56,392 nucleotides of DNA from Actinomadura fibrosa (GCF_900659615.1 NZ_CAACUY010000044.1:1-56392), one strand, 5' to 3'; positions 48,801 through 56,392 are shown, counted from the first letter of the stretch. Program-made: numbers and translations. The notes: generated by a model from the letters alone, not told the origin.

Positions 48801-50252
48801 GCGGACGGGACCGCCGTCGGCGGGCAGGAGCGCGCGGAAGGTGTCGGCCATCGTCCCGGCGCGCCGCTCGATCTCGGTGGAGACCGCTTCGAGGACGTGG
48901 CGGGTGTGCTGGGCCTCGGGACGCGGGAGCGTGTCGAGGAGGGCCTCGCGGGCCCCGGGGACGAACGCGTAGCGGGCGCCGCCGTCCGGGCGCAGCAGGC
49001 CGCTGAGCAGGACCTCGGCGAGCTGGCCGGGGCCGGTTCCGTCGAGGACGCGGTGCTGGATGAGCCGCATGACCGGCAGGGACGGGACGGAGACGGCGAC
49101 GTGCGCGGCGAGTTCGGCGGCGCCGGGGGAGGCGGTGGCGAGGAAGCGGCGGACGCGGTCGGCGACCGGGAGGTCCTGCTCGCGGGCGACCGGGGCCGTG
49201 CCGGGCGGGCGGGACGGCAGGGACGCGATCGCGGCCGGTTGCGGTCCCGCGCCGGCGACCAGGAGGGCCCAGGCGCCGAGCCAGCGCGGCGCGACCTCCA
49301 GCACGGGGACGGGGACGCCGTCGGGTGGGGCGCCGTCGTACGGGCTGAACAGGAGGTCGGTGTTCGGTGCGCCGGGGCGGGGAAGGGCGGCGCGGCCGGG
49401 CGCGGCGGGGGCCGCGGTGCGCCGCCAGAGGCGCTCGGCGAGGGGCTGGAGGATCGCGGTGGGCGCGGTCCGGGCCCAGCGGCGGACGGCGCGGGTCGCG
49501 CGCCCGTTCCACCAGTGCGGTCCGGAGCAGTCGCTGAGGACGAGGACCGCGTGCCGTCCGGACGCGGGCAGGAGGGCGCCGGGGTCCTCGGGCGGGGCGC
49601 CGGGCGTCGCGGCGACGCGGCCGGTGGTGTCGAGGTGGCTGACGTGCACGTCCTGGAAGGCGCCCTGGCGGAGGAGGGTCTCGGCGAGTTCGCGGGCGAG
49701 GGGGCGCCAGAGCCGCATGGTCGGGCCGGAGTCGACGACCAGGGAGAGCGTCAGCCAGCGTTCGGGCGCGGGGACGAGGACGGGCGTCCACACGCCAGTG
49801 TGGGCGATGCGGGCGGCGGTCGCCTCCTCGTCCAGCTCGCGTCGGCGCGAGGACGGAACGCGGCGCTTGAGCGGCCGGAGTGCGCGCTGCACGCCAAGGG
49901 GATCGGCCAACATGGGCGCCGTGGGGACGAGGATCTCCGCGGCCTCGCCGACCGGCTCCGTCCCGGTGGCGGGTTCTGCCGCAGGGGCCGCGGGACGCGG
50001 ATGCAGCGCGGCACGCGGCTCCGCGACCTGCTCGGCGGGCGTGGGCGCGACAGCGGGCGGCTCGGGTCCTAGGTTCTCGCGGGCTCCGGCCGGGGCCTGA
50101 GGGGCATCTGGAGGAGCCGGTCCCGGAACCGGTTCCTCCGTGCTCGCGATGTGGCAGGCGAGCCAGAGCACCTCGCTGACGTCCCGGGCGTTCGGGGGCG
50201 CGTCCGGCGGCCCGATCGCGGTGAGGACGTCCCGCAGCCGGTCGATCGTCAT
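45843..50252 (-). CDS. Giant SAV_2336/vWA-like protein with EccC-like and CbxX-like pseudo-ATPase modules
   Basis: 1469 residues from ATG 50252 (GTG 50303, overlapping the MoxR stop as GTGA, would add 17). The order is: 1-40, SAV_2336-type start helix; 45-130, Pro/Ala linker; about 165-480, vWA-like SAV_2336 domain (SLVVDSGPTMRLW, VLVLSDCSGPHWW, AILQPLAERLWRR); about 545-770, first FtsK/SpoIIIE-like module (PTIVGVDESGDPVWLD, FAFVDSSGGASFVGLGALPH); about 812-1030, second; about 1087-1230, CbxX/CfxQ-like module (HLVLYGPIESDMRRLARLYG, MLSELGVL, GGGILLLHGADGIA, DDTVVILSG); about 1253-1469, third FtsK-like module (GSPGVGRT). All four P-loops lack Lys, so ATP hydrolysis is unlikely. Last gene of the VMAP operon; probably its effector or scaffold. 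Confidence 0.8.
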   Translation of the reverse strand: MTIDRLRDVLTAIGPPDAPPNARDVSEVLWLACHIASTEEPVPGPAPPDAPQAPAGARENLGPEPPAVAPTPAEQVAEPRAALHPRPAAPAAEPATGTEPVGEAAEILVPTAPMLADPLGVQRALRPLKRRVPSSRRRELDEEATAARIAHTGVWTPVLVPAPERWLTLSLVVDSGPTMRLWRPLARELAETLLRQGAFQDVHVSHLDTTGRVAATPGAPPEDPGALLPASGRHAVLVLSDCSGPHWWNGRATRAVRRWARTAPTAILQPLAERLWRRTAAPAAPGRAALPRPGAPNTDLLFSPYDGAPPDGVPVPVLEVAPRWLGAWALLVAGAGPQPAAIASLPSRPPGTAPVAREQDLPVADRVRRFLATASPGAAELAAHVAVSVPSLPVMRLIQHRVLDGTGPGQLAEVLLSGLLRPDGGARYAFVPGAREALLDTLPRPEAQHTRHVLEAVSTEIERRAGTMADTFRALLPADGGPVRLTADTDHFALVTPETLTTLAPSQAGRDRLEPRPPSGPPDLLALLDTPVDELTGPDWYRPPHPTIVGVDESGDPVWLDILRGGPPTGHGTITGPRESRDRVLRTIIMSLALSHSPHTVAFAFVDSSGGASFVGLGALPHVAAAVHGLFPDSSVLGELPRVLRAEQRRRASVLADAGFSIWPEYQAAIARGRVLDPLPALIIVLDGTGPLLDARPDLLRPLVDLASDEDVGIRFIFCSPPESSVPQPLLDLAAWVIRTPGREAGGEYVLAAARAEPPGGEVRFRPAHIALNDSDPLVQAMLQRGLRATKLPWPTSPAPAPPQPAPAAAPRQVVIGTTRDGRPVHLDPLDPSADVPHGLIVGEGEARQRAVRSVVRALTIAYSPAELGIVFAGLGEHPLGRDVDIPHRRHSYEELLGDPGSLRSFLDVVAEELAAREHAGRSEPPSGRLLVVVDLSLTFPASRPVIGTALLALAQRGEAMGIHLLLSSSTAERTTIWARFLPMLRWRIAASPLPPAVTQDVMGRPRLDFPTARTARAAHLRIRNASPTSFELPDEPAEAWDDEGTAVLTRLLWELEQGKEKRTIARPLRGLIKVEHEAFRTGQSPGPRHLVLYGPIESDMRRLARLYGRMLSELGVLPRPDVTELSWHAMVARHGAGSAASEIGETLRTAGGGILLLHGADGIASDIEGLGPSRRESALVFSLIELFEEHADDTVVILSGERPGLDRLLGDHPRLRRLFPRALVLSPGRSDRRGSDLPDELHVDELPAVTDRGIPIGIANGSHEPVRVAPDIGPPLLVIGSPGVGRTNLVHLILNGMAQQADPDTAVYVFDPRGSLRGLATEFGLDSPVPPGVRYTESTGVFADLLAEAVARLPAASLVVAIDRGPPLDGDPLERLVPDLRALHDGNLRLLVVRRPRLPGEMPDPVVTALHDLGAAALFMGVCDGQEADLFAARLPDEPLPVGRALLVQGDAQQLVQTAHAAPGGDGR

Positions 50253-50299
50253 CGCGGCCCGCCGTCCGCCGTCACCGTCCCGAACGTCGTCACGGGCGG

Positions 50300-51301
50300 T
50301 CACTCGTCGTCGTCGACGGGGCCGGACAGGTAGGGCATGACGCGGTCGGCGAGCTCGTGCCGGTCCGCCACACCGGTCTGGCCGCACAGGTAGACGGCGT
50401 TGAGGAGCTGGTCGGTGGCCAGCGTCCCGGCCGTGGAGCGCTCGAAGAAGCGGCGGACGAGGTCGTCGCTGCGGTCGGCGAGCGGCCCGAGGTGCTCCCG
50501 CACGATCGCCGCCAGCTCGGCCTCCCCGGACGGCTGCCTCAGCTCGACGGTGACGCAGCGGCGCAGGAACGCGGGCGGGAACTCGCGCTCGCCGTTGCTG
50601 GTCATCACGACGAGCGGGAACGCGTTGCAGCGGACCGTCCCGGCGGTGACCGCGACGCGCGCGCGGGGGCCGTCGGCGGTCATCACCTCGGCGGACGGGT
50701 CCGCGCGCCGGGACAGCTCGGGAATCTCGTACTCGCCCTTCTCGAAGACGGTGAGCAGGTCGTTGGGCAGGTCGATGTCGCTCTTGTCGATCTCGTCGAC
50801 GAGCAGGACGCGCGGGCGGCGGTAGGGGAGCAGCGCGGTCCCGAGGGGGCCGAGCCGGATGAACCGGCCGATGTCCTCATCGGCGGGCGCGCCGCCATGC
50901 CCGGTCCCGGCCGCCGTGCCGTCGCGTCCGGCCGCGTAGAGGCGGGTCAGCGGGTCGTACTGGTAGAGGCCGTCGCGGAGGGTCGTCCGGCTGGTGATCG
51001 GCCAGTGCAGGACGGGCCCGAGCCCCAGCTCGTGCGCGACCGCGTAGGCGAGCGTGGACTTCCCGGTGCCGGGCGGACCCGTCACGAGCAGGGGGCGGCG
51101 CAGGTACAGCGCGGCGTTCACCTGCTGGACGGCGTCGTCCGACGGCCGGTACGTGGTGGCCTGGTGCGGGTTGCCCGAGTCGCCCGCCGGGGGCGGCAGG
51201 ACGGGGCCGCCGTCGAAGGCCCGCCAGGGCGGCGGGGGCGGCAGGCGGTCGATGCCGTCGTGCGGGCGACGGCTCCCTGTGTAGAGCAGCCAGTCGGGCA
51301 C
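50300..51301 (-). CDS. MoxR-type AAA+ ATPase of the VMAP system
   Basis: 333 residues. A Pro-rich start (DRLPPPPPW) is followed by an AAA+ core with intact Walker A GPPGTGKST (75-83), Walker B VLLVDEIDK (165-173), sensor 1 MTSNGE (233-238) and the Arg-finger region FLRRC (245-249). It is the only clearly active NTPase of the operon and probably remodels the vWA-like or VMAP partner. GTG 51301 abuts the VMAP stop with no spacer (TAG|GTG). Its TGA overlaps a GTG that could start the giant gene, so the three are translationally coupled. Confidence 0.92.
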   Translation of the reverse strand: MPDWLLYTGSRRPHDGIDRLPPPPPWRAFDGGPVLPPPAGDSGNPHQATTYRPSDDAVQQVNAALYLRRPLLVTGPPGTGKSTLAYAVAHELGLGPVLHWPITSRTTLRDGLYQYDPLTRLYAAGRDGTAAGTGHGGAPADEDIGRFIRLGPLGTALLPYRRPRVLLVDEIDKSDIDLPNDLLTVFEKGEYEIPELSRRADPSAEVMTADGPRARVAVTAGTVRCNAFPLVVMTSNGEREFPPAFLRRCVTVELRQPSGEAELAAIVREHLGPLADRSDDLVRRFFERSTAGTLATDQLLNAVYLCGQTGVADRHELADRVMPYLSGPVDDDE

Positions 51302-52984
51302 CTATACCTCCATGCCGAGCGGGGGGTCGGGGAGCCGGGACGGGTCGTCCCACAGCAGCGTGAGGTTGCGTCCGCAGTGCGGCCGGTCCTTCGGCGCGGC
51401 GAGGGCCTTCCTGCGCAGGGCCATCGCGATGCGGGGGAGGTCGCCGGGAGGCGCGTCCGCCACGGCGCCGGCGAGGTCGCGCAGGTTGCCGCGGCAGTGG
51501 TCGTGCCCGGGGGCGTCGCACGCGGTCCGCGTCCACAGCATCACCGGGACGCCGTTGTTCAGCGCGGCGGTGAGCCAGCTCCGGACCGGCCGGGACCCGT
51601 AGACGAGCACGCAGTAGTCGTCGTTGGCCTCCAGCCAGTCCTGGAACGCGGTGCCCTTGCGCGGCGCGGCGCAGTCGACCGGGCGGGGCTCGCTGCGGCC
51701 CCGCTCGCGCAGCAGCCGCCAGCGCCGCCAGGCCTGGTCGTGCCGGATGGAGTAGGGCCGCAGCCGCTCCACGTCCCGGACGACGACCGGGTACCGGCGC
51801 ATCGGGATCCGGTTGCGGCGGTCGACGTGCCACTCCTCGAACGGCCGGCCGAGCCACCCCTCCGGCACCGCGAACTCGATCATCCACTCGCCGCGGCGGC
51901 CGACGACGGCGTGCAGCGAGCGCTCCACGCCCTCCTCGACGGCCGCCCGGACGCGCCGCTCCGGGACGCGCTCGGTCCGCCGGGAGGGGCCTTCGGCGCC
52001 GTCGATCCAGGTGTGCACCGTGACGTCGAAGGCGTTGTCGAACGTCGCCCGCTCCAGCCGGACGATCACGGACGCGGGTTCGGCGCGCTCCGGCGCGCCC
52101 GCGGGCGCGGGCACGGCCGAGGCGAGGTGCCGCCGCGACCAGGCGGCGAGGCGAGGCCGCCGGTCCGCGGGCAGGTGCGGGCCGAGGGCGCCGAGGTAGC
52201 GGACGAGCCGGTCCTCGGGCCAGCCCTCCGCGACGTCGCGGACGGACTCCCACGCGGTGCGGGGCGCCTCCACGGGCGGGCGGCCCGTGACGGCGCCGAG
52301 GGCGGACCCGAGCGGGCCGGTGAACGCGACGCCGTCCAGCAGCTCCCGCAGCTCGCGCCGCGCCGGGCCGGTGAGCCAGCCGAGCGGCAGGAGGTCGTCC
52401 AGCTCCTCCCAGTACCGCCGGATGCGGGAGACGGGGAGCATCCAGCCGAACTCGGCGCGGTCGCCGTCGCGGAAGTCGGCGTTGGTGACCATGCCGACCA
52501 CGGTGCCGGTCAGCTCGTCGTACACGGCGGACCCGCTGTAGCCCTCCTCCAGCCGGTAGCCGGGGACGGTCTTCAGCTCCCACCACTCCCGCCGCATCCG
52601 CTGGTGCGGGCTGGTCGTCAGCCGCGCGTACCGCTCGTCGTCGCGGGAGTGGCGCGGGAACCCGCAGGCGGTGAACTCGCGTCCGACGATGGCGCCGGCG
52701 TGCAGCTCCTCGGGCCCGGCGAGCCGCGCCGGCGTGTACGGGACGGGCTCCTTCAGTTCGAGGACGGCGACGTCCCCGTGGTCGCCCGCGCGGCGCCAGC
52801 CGCCGCACGGGATCACCCTCGCGGGCAGGTCCTCGCCGAGGCCCGGGAAGCCGACGCGCGCCTCGTCCATGCCGTGGACGGTGTGCGCGCAGGTCAGCAG
52901 CCGGGTCGCGTCGACGAGGAACGCGGCGCCGAGCGTGCCGCCGCCCGGACGCCCGACCCAGGCCCGCCACTGCCAGTCGTCCAC
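51302..52984 (-). CDS. Trypsin-like protease fused to a VMAP-C domain
   Basis: 560 residues. Residues 1-190 form a cytoplasmic trypsin-like protease with a complete triad: His 34 in TCAHTV, Asp 71 in HGDVAVLEL and Ser 150 in GYSGSAV. No signal peptide is present. Residues about 205-275 are a helical adaptor, perhaps an effector-associated domain. Residues about 290-560 match the vWA-MoxR-associated protein C-terminal domain (WMIEFAVPEGWLGRPFEEW, RYPVVVRDVERL, GRNLTLLWDDPSRLPDPPLG). In such ternary systems the protease is a candidate effector released on infection. GTG 52984 is 7 nt after the Trypco1 stop. Confidence 0.9.
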   Translation of the reverse strand: MDDWQWRAWVGRPGGGTLGAAFLVDATRLLTCAHTVHGMDEARVGFPGLGEDLPARVIPCGGWRRAGDHGDVAVLELKEPVPYTPARLAGPEELHAGAIVGREFTACGFPRHSRDDERYARLTTSPHQRMRREWWELKTVPGYRLEEGYSGSAVYDELTGTVVGMVTNADFRDGDRAEFGWMLPVSRIRRYWEELDDLLPLGWLTGPARRELRELLDGVAFTGPLGSALGAVTGRPPVEAPRTAWESVRDVAEGWPEDRLVRYLGALGPHLPADRRPRLAAWSRRHLASAVPAPAGAPERAEPASVIVRLERATFDNAFDVTVHTWIDGAEGPSRRTERVPERRVRAAVEEGVERSLHAVVGRRGEWMIEFAVPEGWLGRPFEEWHVDRRNRIPMRRYPVVVRDVERLRPYSIRHDQAWRRWRLLRERGRSEPRPVDCAAPRKGTAFQDWLEANDDYCVLVYGSRPVRSWLTAALNNGVPVMLWTRTACDAPGHDHCRGNLRDLAGAVADAPPGDLPRIAMALRRKALAAPKDRPHCGRNLTLLWDDPSRLPDPPLGMEV

Positions 52985-52991
52985 GGTGCGG

Positions 52992-53330
52992 CTACTCCTC
53001 GTCCGCGGCCCCGGGCCCCTTCTCGCCCCAGGTCATCCTGACCTTGAGGTGGCCCTCGACGGAGGTCTTCGCGATCACGGCGCCGGCCGCGGCGTTGAGC
53101 TTGACGCCGAACTCCAGCTCCAGGGCGTCCGGGCGGACCGCGCCACCGCGCAGCGTCGCGAGCGCCGCCTCCGCCGCGTCCCGGACGTCGCGGAGGGCGT
53201 CCTCGAAGCGGGCCTGCGCCTCGTGGACGATCCCCCCGCCCCGGGACACCGAGGCGAATCCCGGCTCGCGGTCGTCGCTCTCGACGACCACGCTGCCGTT
53301 CGCGGTCTCCCAGCGCACCAGTTCGTTCAC
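52992..53330 (-). CDS. CU044_2847 / Trypco1 (trypsin-co-occurring) protein
   Basis: 112 residues with no signal peptide. The start NELVRWETANGSVVVESDD, the central helix FEDALRDVRDAAEAALATL and the close LELEFGVKLNAAAGAVIAKT are characteristic of the CU044_2847 family, named trypsin-co-occurring domain 1. It is the first gene of the operon. In the known systems it accompanies trypsin-like effectors, probably as adaptor, substrate or inhibitor. GTG 53330 follows AGGGGA by about 6 nt. Confidence 0.88.
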   Translation of the reverse strand: MNELVRWETANGSVVVESDDREPGFASVSRGGGIVHEAQARFEDALRDVRDAAEAALATLRGGAVRPDALELEFGVKLNAAAGAVIAKTSVEGHLKVRMTWGEKGPGAADEE

Positions 53331-53359
53331 GTCGTCCCCTCATCGCCCGCCTGCCCGCC

Positions 53360-53365
53360 AATCTA
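53360..53365 (-). promoter_or_regulatory. Putative -10 of the VMAP operon promoter
   Basis: On the minus strand TAGATT lies in an A+T-rich stretch and would give a leader of about 22-25 nt before GTG 53330. No strong -35 is seen. Confidence 0.4.
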
Positions 53366-53438
53366 ACAAGATCAGCATTTTGCGGCATGCGGGACGCGGC
53401 GTACATTCCCGGGGACGGCCCGGCCACAGGAGGACACG

Positions 53439-53771
53439 ATGATCACCGTGGAGCAGGTGCGGCGGCTCGCGCTGTCGCTGCCGCGCACGTCGGAGCACCT
53501 GATCAGGGACCGGGTGAAGTTCCGCGTCGGCTCCATCGTCTACGTGGCCTTCTCCCGGGACGAGACCGTGATGGGCTTCGCCTTCCCCAAGGAGGAGCGG
53601 GCCGCGCTCGTGGCGTCGGAGCCCGCGAAGTTCCACCTGCCGCGCGAGTCCGACCTGCGCTTCAACTGGGTGCACGCGTGGACGGCGGCGCTCGACGAGG
53701 ACGAGATGCGCGAGCTCGTCGAGGAGGCGTGGCGCATGGTCGTCCCGAAGAAGGTCGCCGCCGGACGGTGA
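53439..53771 (+). CDS. MmcQ/YjbR family protein
   Basis: 110 residues, the usual size. MITVEQVRRLALSLPRTSEH at the start, KFRVGSIVYVAFSRDET in the middle and RFNWVHAWTAALDEDEMREL near the end match the double-wing YjbR fold. Its function is not established beyond proposed DNA binding. ATG 53439 has AGGAGG about 6 nt upstream. It is divergent from the VMAP operon and converges with the glycosyltransferase gene. Confidence 0.88.
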   Translation: MITVEQVRRLALSLPRTSEHLIRDRVKFRVGSIVYVAFSRDETVMGFAFPKEERAALVASEPAKFHLPRESDLRFNWVHAWTAALDEDEMRELVEEAWRMVVPKKVAAGR

Positions 53772-53821
53772 TCTCGTCGCCGCCCCAGCCGTCCGCTCTC
53801 GTACTCGGATTGCGGGACCGC

Positions 53822-55303
53822 TCAGGCGCCCGCCGGCTGCACCTCGGCCTCGCGCTCGGCGGGCCCCGGCTCGACGGGCTCGGGGTCCGGCGCCGCGTCC
53901 GGGGTCCCGCGGCCCCAGCCCATCGCCGCGGCGAGGCACGCGAACGGCAGGGCGGGCAGCAGGTACCGGTAGTCGAAGTCCGCGGTGAGCGGCGGGACGG
54001 CCAGCAGCGCCGTCCCCGTCAGCCAGAACAGCCCGCTCCCGCGCCGCGCCCGCCGCGCCACGATCCCCGCGGCCCCGGCCAGCAGCACGACCCCGAGCAT
54101 CGAGCCGCGCACGTTCACGACCGACTGGTAGCCCCGGATGAACCCGGCGAACGGGCTCACGACCCGGGTGCGCCCCGAGCCGTGCTCGTACTCCCGCACG
54201 ACCGACAGCCGGTCGCCGCCGCCGATCACCGGCAGCGGCCGCTGCCGGTCGGGCCGGACGGGGAAGCGGTACTTCGCCTCCGTGCCGAGCACCGGATAGG
54301 GGTCCCGGTTCCACGAGAACGTCCGGACGAAGAAGTCGTAGGACACCACCCGCGCGTAGTCGAGCGGCTGGTTCCCGATCGCCCACAGCGCGAACTCCTG
54401 GGCCTTCTCGTTGGTCTCCGGATCGAACGGATGCCCGTTCTTCCAGCCGGTGGGGGAGTTGTCCTCCCAGATCTGGTGGGACGCGGCGGGCCGGTCGTCC
54501 GGCGCGCCGTACGGGCACAGCCGGACGAGCTCCTGCGGCGCCGCGTACCGGTCGCAGTCCGCGAACGCCGACGTCCGCCCCCAGAGGTAGATGCCGTCCG
54601 CGCCGGTCAGCGCCACGCGGCCGTAGTCGTGGTGGAACCACGCCGCGTAGCCGCCCAGCGGCAGGACGAACGCCGCCGCCAGCGCCGCGAGCGCCGGCCA
54701 CCGCGTCCGCCGGACGAGCAGGTACAGCAGCGCGATCACGATCAGCGGGACCCCCACCGTCCGCGTGACCGCCGCCACACCGAGCAGCCCGCCCGCGGCG
54801 GCCGTCCGGCGGCACCCCGCCGACCCGGGCCGCGCCAGCAGCAGCACCGCGGTGAACACCAGCACCGTGAACAGCGTGTCCGACAGGAGCAGGTGCTCCA
54901 GCTCGATCTGGTAGCCGTCCAGCAGGATCGGCGCGAGGGCCAGCGCCGCCCAGTGCCGCCGCACCGCGAAGTCCCGCACGAGGGCCCGGTACCCGAGAAC
55001 GGCCATCCCGACGATCGCCCCGTGCTGCAACGCGGTCACCAGGGCCAGGCTGTGGAACGGCTTCAGCAGCCACAGGAACAGCCCGTACCCCTCCGACCGC
55101 AGCGGGTGCGGGAACGGGTCGTTCGCGATCCGGAGGAAGTCGTAGCTGTCGTTGAACCACAGCGCCGGCGGGTACCCCAGCATCGCGACGACGCGCAGCA
55201 GCACGCCCGCGGCGACCAGCGCCGCGAACAGCCGGTTGCCCCTGATCGCGGCCCGCGCGGGCGCGACTCTCGGCCGTCGGCCCTTGGGAGGGGTTGGCAA
55301 CAC
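53822..55303 (-). CDS. Polytopic membrane glycosyltransferase-like protein (GT-C / PMT type)
   Basis: 493 residues with about 10-11 hydrophobic segments. The first outer loop after helix 1 carries the acidic motif WFNDSYDFLRIAND, the position of the catalytic Asp in GT-C enzymes of the PMT/ArnT/GT39 group. A large outer loop of about 170 residues (about 240-410) holds Cys, Trp and Tyr clusters. It likely transfers a sugar from a polyprenyl-phosphate donor to an unknown acceptor outside the cell. The C-terminus is Pro/Glu-rich. GTG 55303 is the start given; support upstream is weak. Confidence 0.75.
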   Translation of the reverse strand: MLPTPPKGRRPRVAPARAAIRGNRLFAALVAAGVLLRVVAMLGYPPALWFNDSYDFLRIANDPFPHPLRSEGYGLFLWLLKPFHSLALVTALQHGAIVGMAVLGYRALVRDFAVRRHWAALALAPILLDGYQIELEHLLLSDTLFTVLVFTAVLLLARPGSAGCRRTAAAGGLLGVAAVTRTVGVPLIVIALLYLLVRRTRWPALAALAAAFVLPLGGYAAWFHHDYGRVALTGADGIYLWGRTSAFADCDRYAAPQELVRLCPYGAPDDRPAASHQIWEDNSPTGWKNGHPFDPETNEKAQEFALWAIGNQPLDYARVVSYDFFVRTFSWNRDPYPVLGTEAKYRFPVRPDRQRPLPVIGGGDRLSVVREYEHGSGRTRVVSPFAGFIRGYQSVVNVRGSMLGVVLLAGAAGIVARRARRGSGLFWLTGTALLAVPPLTADFDYRYLLPALPFACLAAAMGWGRGTPDAAPDPEPVEPGPAEREAEVQPAGA

Positions 55304-55551
55304 CGGGAACCTTCACTCGTGACGTACGGAGGCCCGCGGCCCCGGGCGGTGACCGCGACGCGGCCGGCTTCCCGTGCGGTCGCCGGCACATGCTGTTGTC
55401 GGCACTGGCGATGGCGCGGGGGGACCGGGGAGGGTGCGGGTCGCCTGTCCGGCCGGCGAGGATCCTGTGCGCTTGTCACTGCGTCCGCCCACGCAATGGC
55501 GGCGATCATAGCAGCGCCCGCCGCGTGCCCGGTCCCCGAACGCGGCGCGCC

Positions 55552-56392
55552 TCACCCGCCCAGAACCCGAATCCCCGGCAACGCCCCCTTGGTCACCGCC
55601 CCCGCCTGCTCGGATGTGACCGATGGACCGACGCCCGCCGTCCGGCCGAACCGCGGATTCATGATGGGAGCGACAAGGTAGTCGCCCGGCGGTAGGACGT
55701 TGCCGCCGGGAACGGTGAAGGTGCGCGTCTCGGTCCGCTTGCTGAGGTAGGCGCACTGGGCTTGGACGTAGGGCTCCGATTCCCCGGTCACCTCCTTGGT
55801 CGTCTTCACCACCACGGCGTTGTCGCCCTGCGGGACCTCCTTCTTCGCCGCCGGGGGGACCCGGTAGAGCGCCAGGACGGACTCCTTCTTGCCCAGCCCG
55901 GGCGGGTAGCCGGCCCCGAACCCGAAGCCGTACTCCTGCTCGACGTCCGGACGGTTCGCCTTCTCGCCGTAGCAGCGCCGCTGACCGCCAGGCAGGTAGC
56001 TGCCGCCCCACGGGGTCCGCGCGTGGAACCCGATGACCGCTCGCACGAGGGTCCCGCGCTTCGCCCGCGCCGGTGCGACCGCGAGGTCGAGGTCCATCGT
56101 GGGGGTCTCGGAAGCCGGCATGTTCGGCTGCCCCACGAGGATCCCGGGCCGCGTGAAATGCCCGTGGAGCGCGCCGTGGCTCTCCCCGCCGACGCCGGGC
56201 CCGGCCGGCCAGAGGAACCAGCCGGCGATGACGGCGGACGCGACGGCGCCCGCCCCGGCCGCGGCGCCCTTCGTGCCGCCGATCTTGGCCAGGACGCCCT
56301 TGGCGGTCGAGCCGCCCGTCCCGGCCGCGACGTCCGCCGCGACGGCGCCCTGGCCGTAGGCCAGCGAGCCCGCCGCTCCCGAGGCCGCCGCT
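55552..56392 (-). CDS. Membrane-anchored protein of unknown function, 5' end outside the window
   Basis: The frame ending at 55552 runs open to the right edge without a stop, so the gene is partial (at least 280 codons). The inner part is Ala/Gly-rich (LAYGQGAV, GVLAKIGGTKGAAAGAG). One membrane helix follows (AVASAVIAGWFLWPAG), then an outer domain of about 215 residues (HGHFTRPGILVGQPNMPASE, QRRCYGEKANRP, GNVLPPGDYLVAPIM) with two Cys. The layout, a cytoplasmic N-terminus with one helix and an outer beta-rich domain, recalls proteins whose N-terminus is an ECF sigma factor, but no sigma region is inside the window. GTG 56136 is an internal codon, not the start. Confidence 0.65.
   Translation of the reverse strand, partial: AAASGAAGSLAYGQGAVAADVAAGTGGSTAKGVLAKIGGTKGAAAGAGAVASAVIAGWFLWPAGPGVGGESHGALHGHFTRPGILVGQPNMPASETPTMDLDLAVAPARAKRGTLVRAVIGFHARTPWGGSYLPGGQRRCYGEKANRPDVEQEYGFGFGAGYPPGLGKKESVLALYRVPPAAKKEVPQGDNAVVVKTTKEVTGESEPYVQAQCAYLSKRTETRTFTVPGGNVLPPGDYLVAPIMNPRFGRTAGVGPSVTSEQAGAVTKGALPGIRVLGG

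Noticed and set aside
45843..50252. STAND/NB-ARC (AVAST-like) NTPase
   Set aside because: No NB-ARC motifs and no TPR/WD repeats; the repeated modules match FtsK/SpoIIIE text better.
45843..53330. A type VII secretion locus
   Set aside because: The giant protein resembles EccC/EccA modules, but no Esx/WXG100, EccB, EccD, EccE or MycP gene is present, and the P-loops are degenerate.

Overview
The window is about 72% G+C chromosomal DNA from a mycothiol-producing actinomycete. The evidence is an mshB gene, leaderless TAnnnT promoters, GTG/TTG starts, an actinobacterial Crp and SAV_2336/Trypco1-type proteins. A Thermomonosporaceae/Streptosporangiales host such as Actinomadura fits, but that is inference. 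I found no tRNA, rRNA or CRISPR array.

Layout. At 1-102 lies the end of an IS5-like element. A divergent crotonase/TetR pair (1627-2993) is flanked on both sides by non-coding, G-rich, degenerate repeat islands. An XRE regulator follows (4246-4881). Next comes a mycobacterial Sdh1-type succinate dehydrogenase operon (5281-8924), with two CRP-like boxes upstream and a Crp-family gene downstream (9361). Then: LysR and an MFS permease (10124-12433), secreted CBM-like and sialidase-like proteins (12614-15349), a low-GC scar (about 15489-15718), and an arginase-domain fusion (15719-17638). A second, type-B succinate dehydrogenase operon reads on the minus strand (17744-21137). After it come a secreted protein, a receiver-SpoIIE phosphatase (22039-23253), a heterodimeric ABC exporter with strongly asymmetric ATP sites (23541-27132), a DPP-IV-like peptidase, a Ser/Thr kinase, mshB-DUF6113, a flavin reductase, a PadR/DHA2 efflux pair, an LCP protein, rocD/lrp, a pseudokinase, an RraA-like protein, an M6 metalloprotease, a secreted unknown, and a Cmx-like efflux pump with its TetR regulator.

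The most remarkable region is 45843-53330, a tightly packed minus-strand operon. Its order is Trypco1 (CU044_2847) protein, trypsin-VMAP-C protein, MoxR AAA+ ATPase, and a giant protein of about 1469 residues. The first three are the parts of a vWA-MoxR-VMAP ternary conflict (putative immunity) system. The giant protein has a SAV_2336/vWA-like N-terminus followed by what read as three FtsK/SpoIIIE (EccC-like) modules and one CbxX/CfxQ (EccA-like) module, with Walker lysines lost in all four. The sequence suggests type VII secretion ATPase modules reused as a non-hydrolysing platform, served by one intact MoxR motor and one intact protease.

Regulation can be read in several places: palindromic operators at TetR, PadR and TetR/Cmx, CRP-like boxes before sdhC, and at least ten start codons placed 6-8 nt after a TAnnnT hexamer, which points to widespread leaderless transcription.
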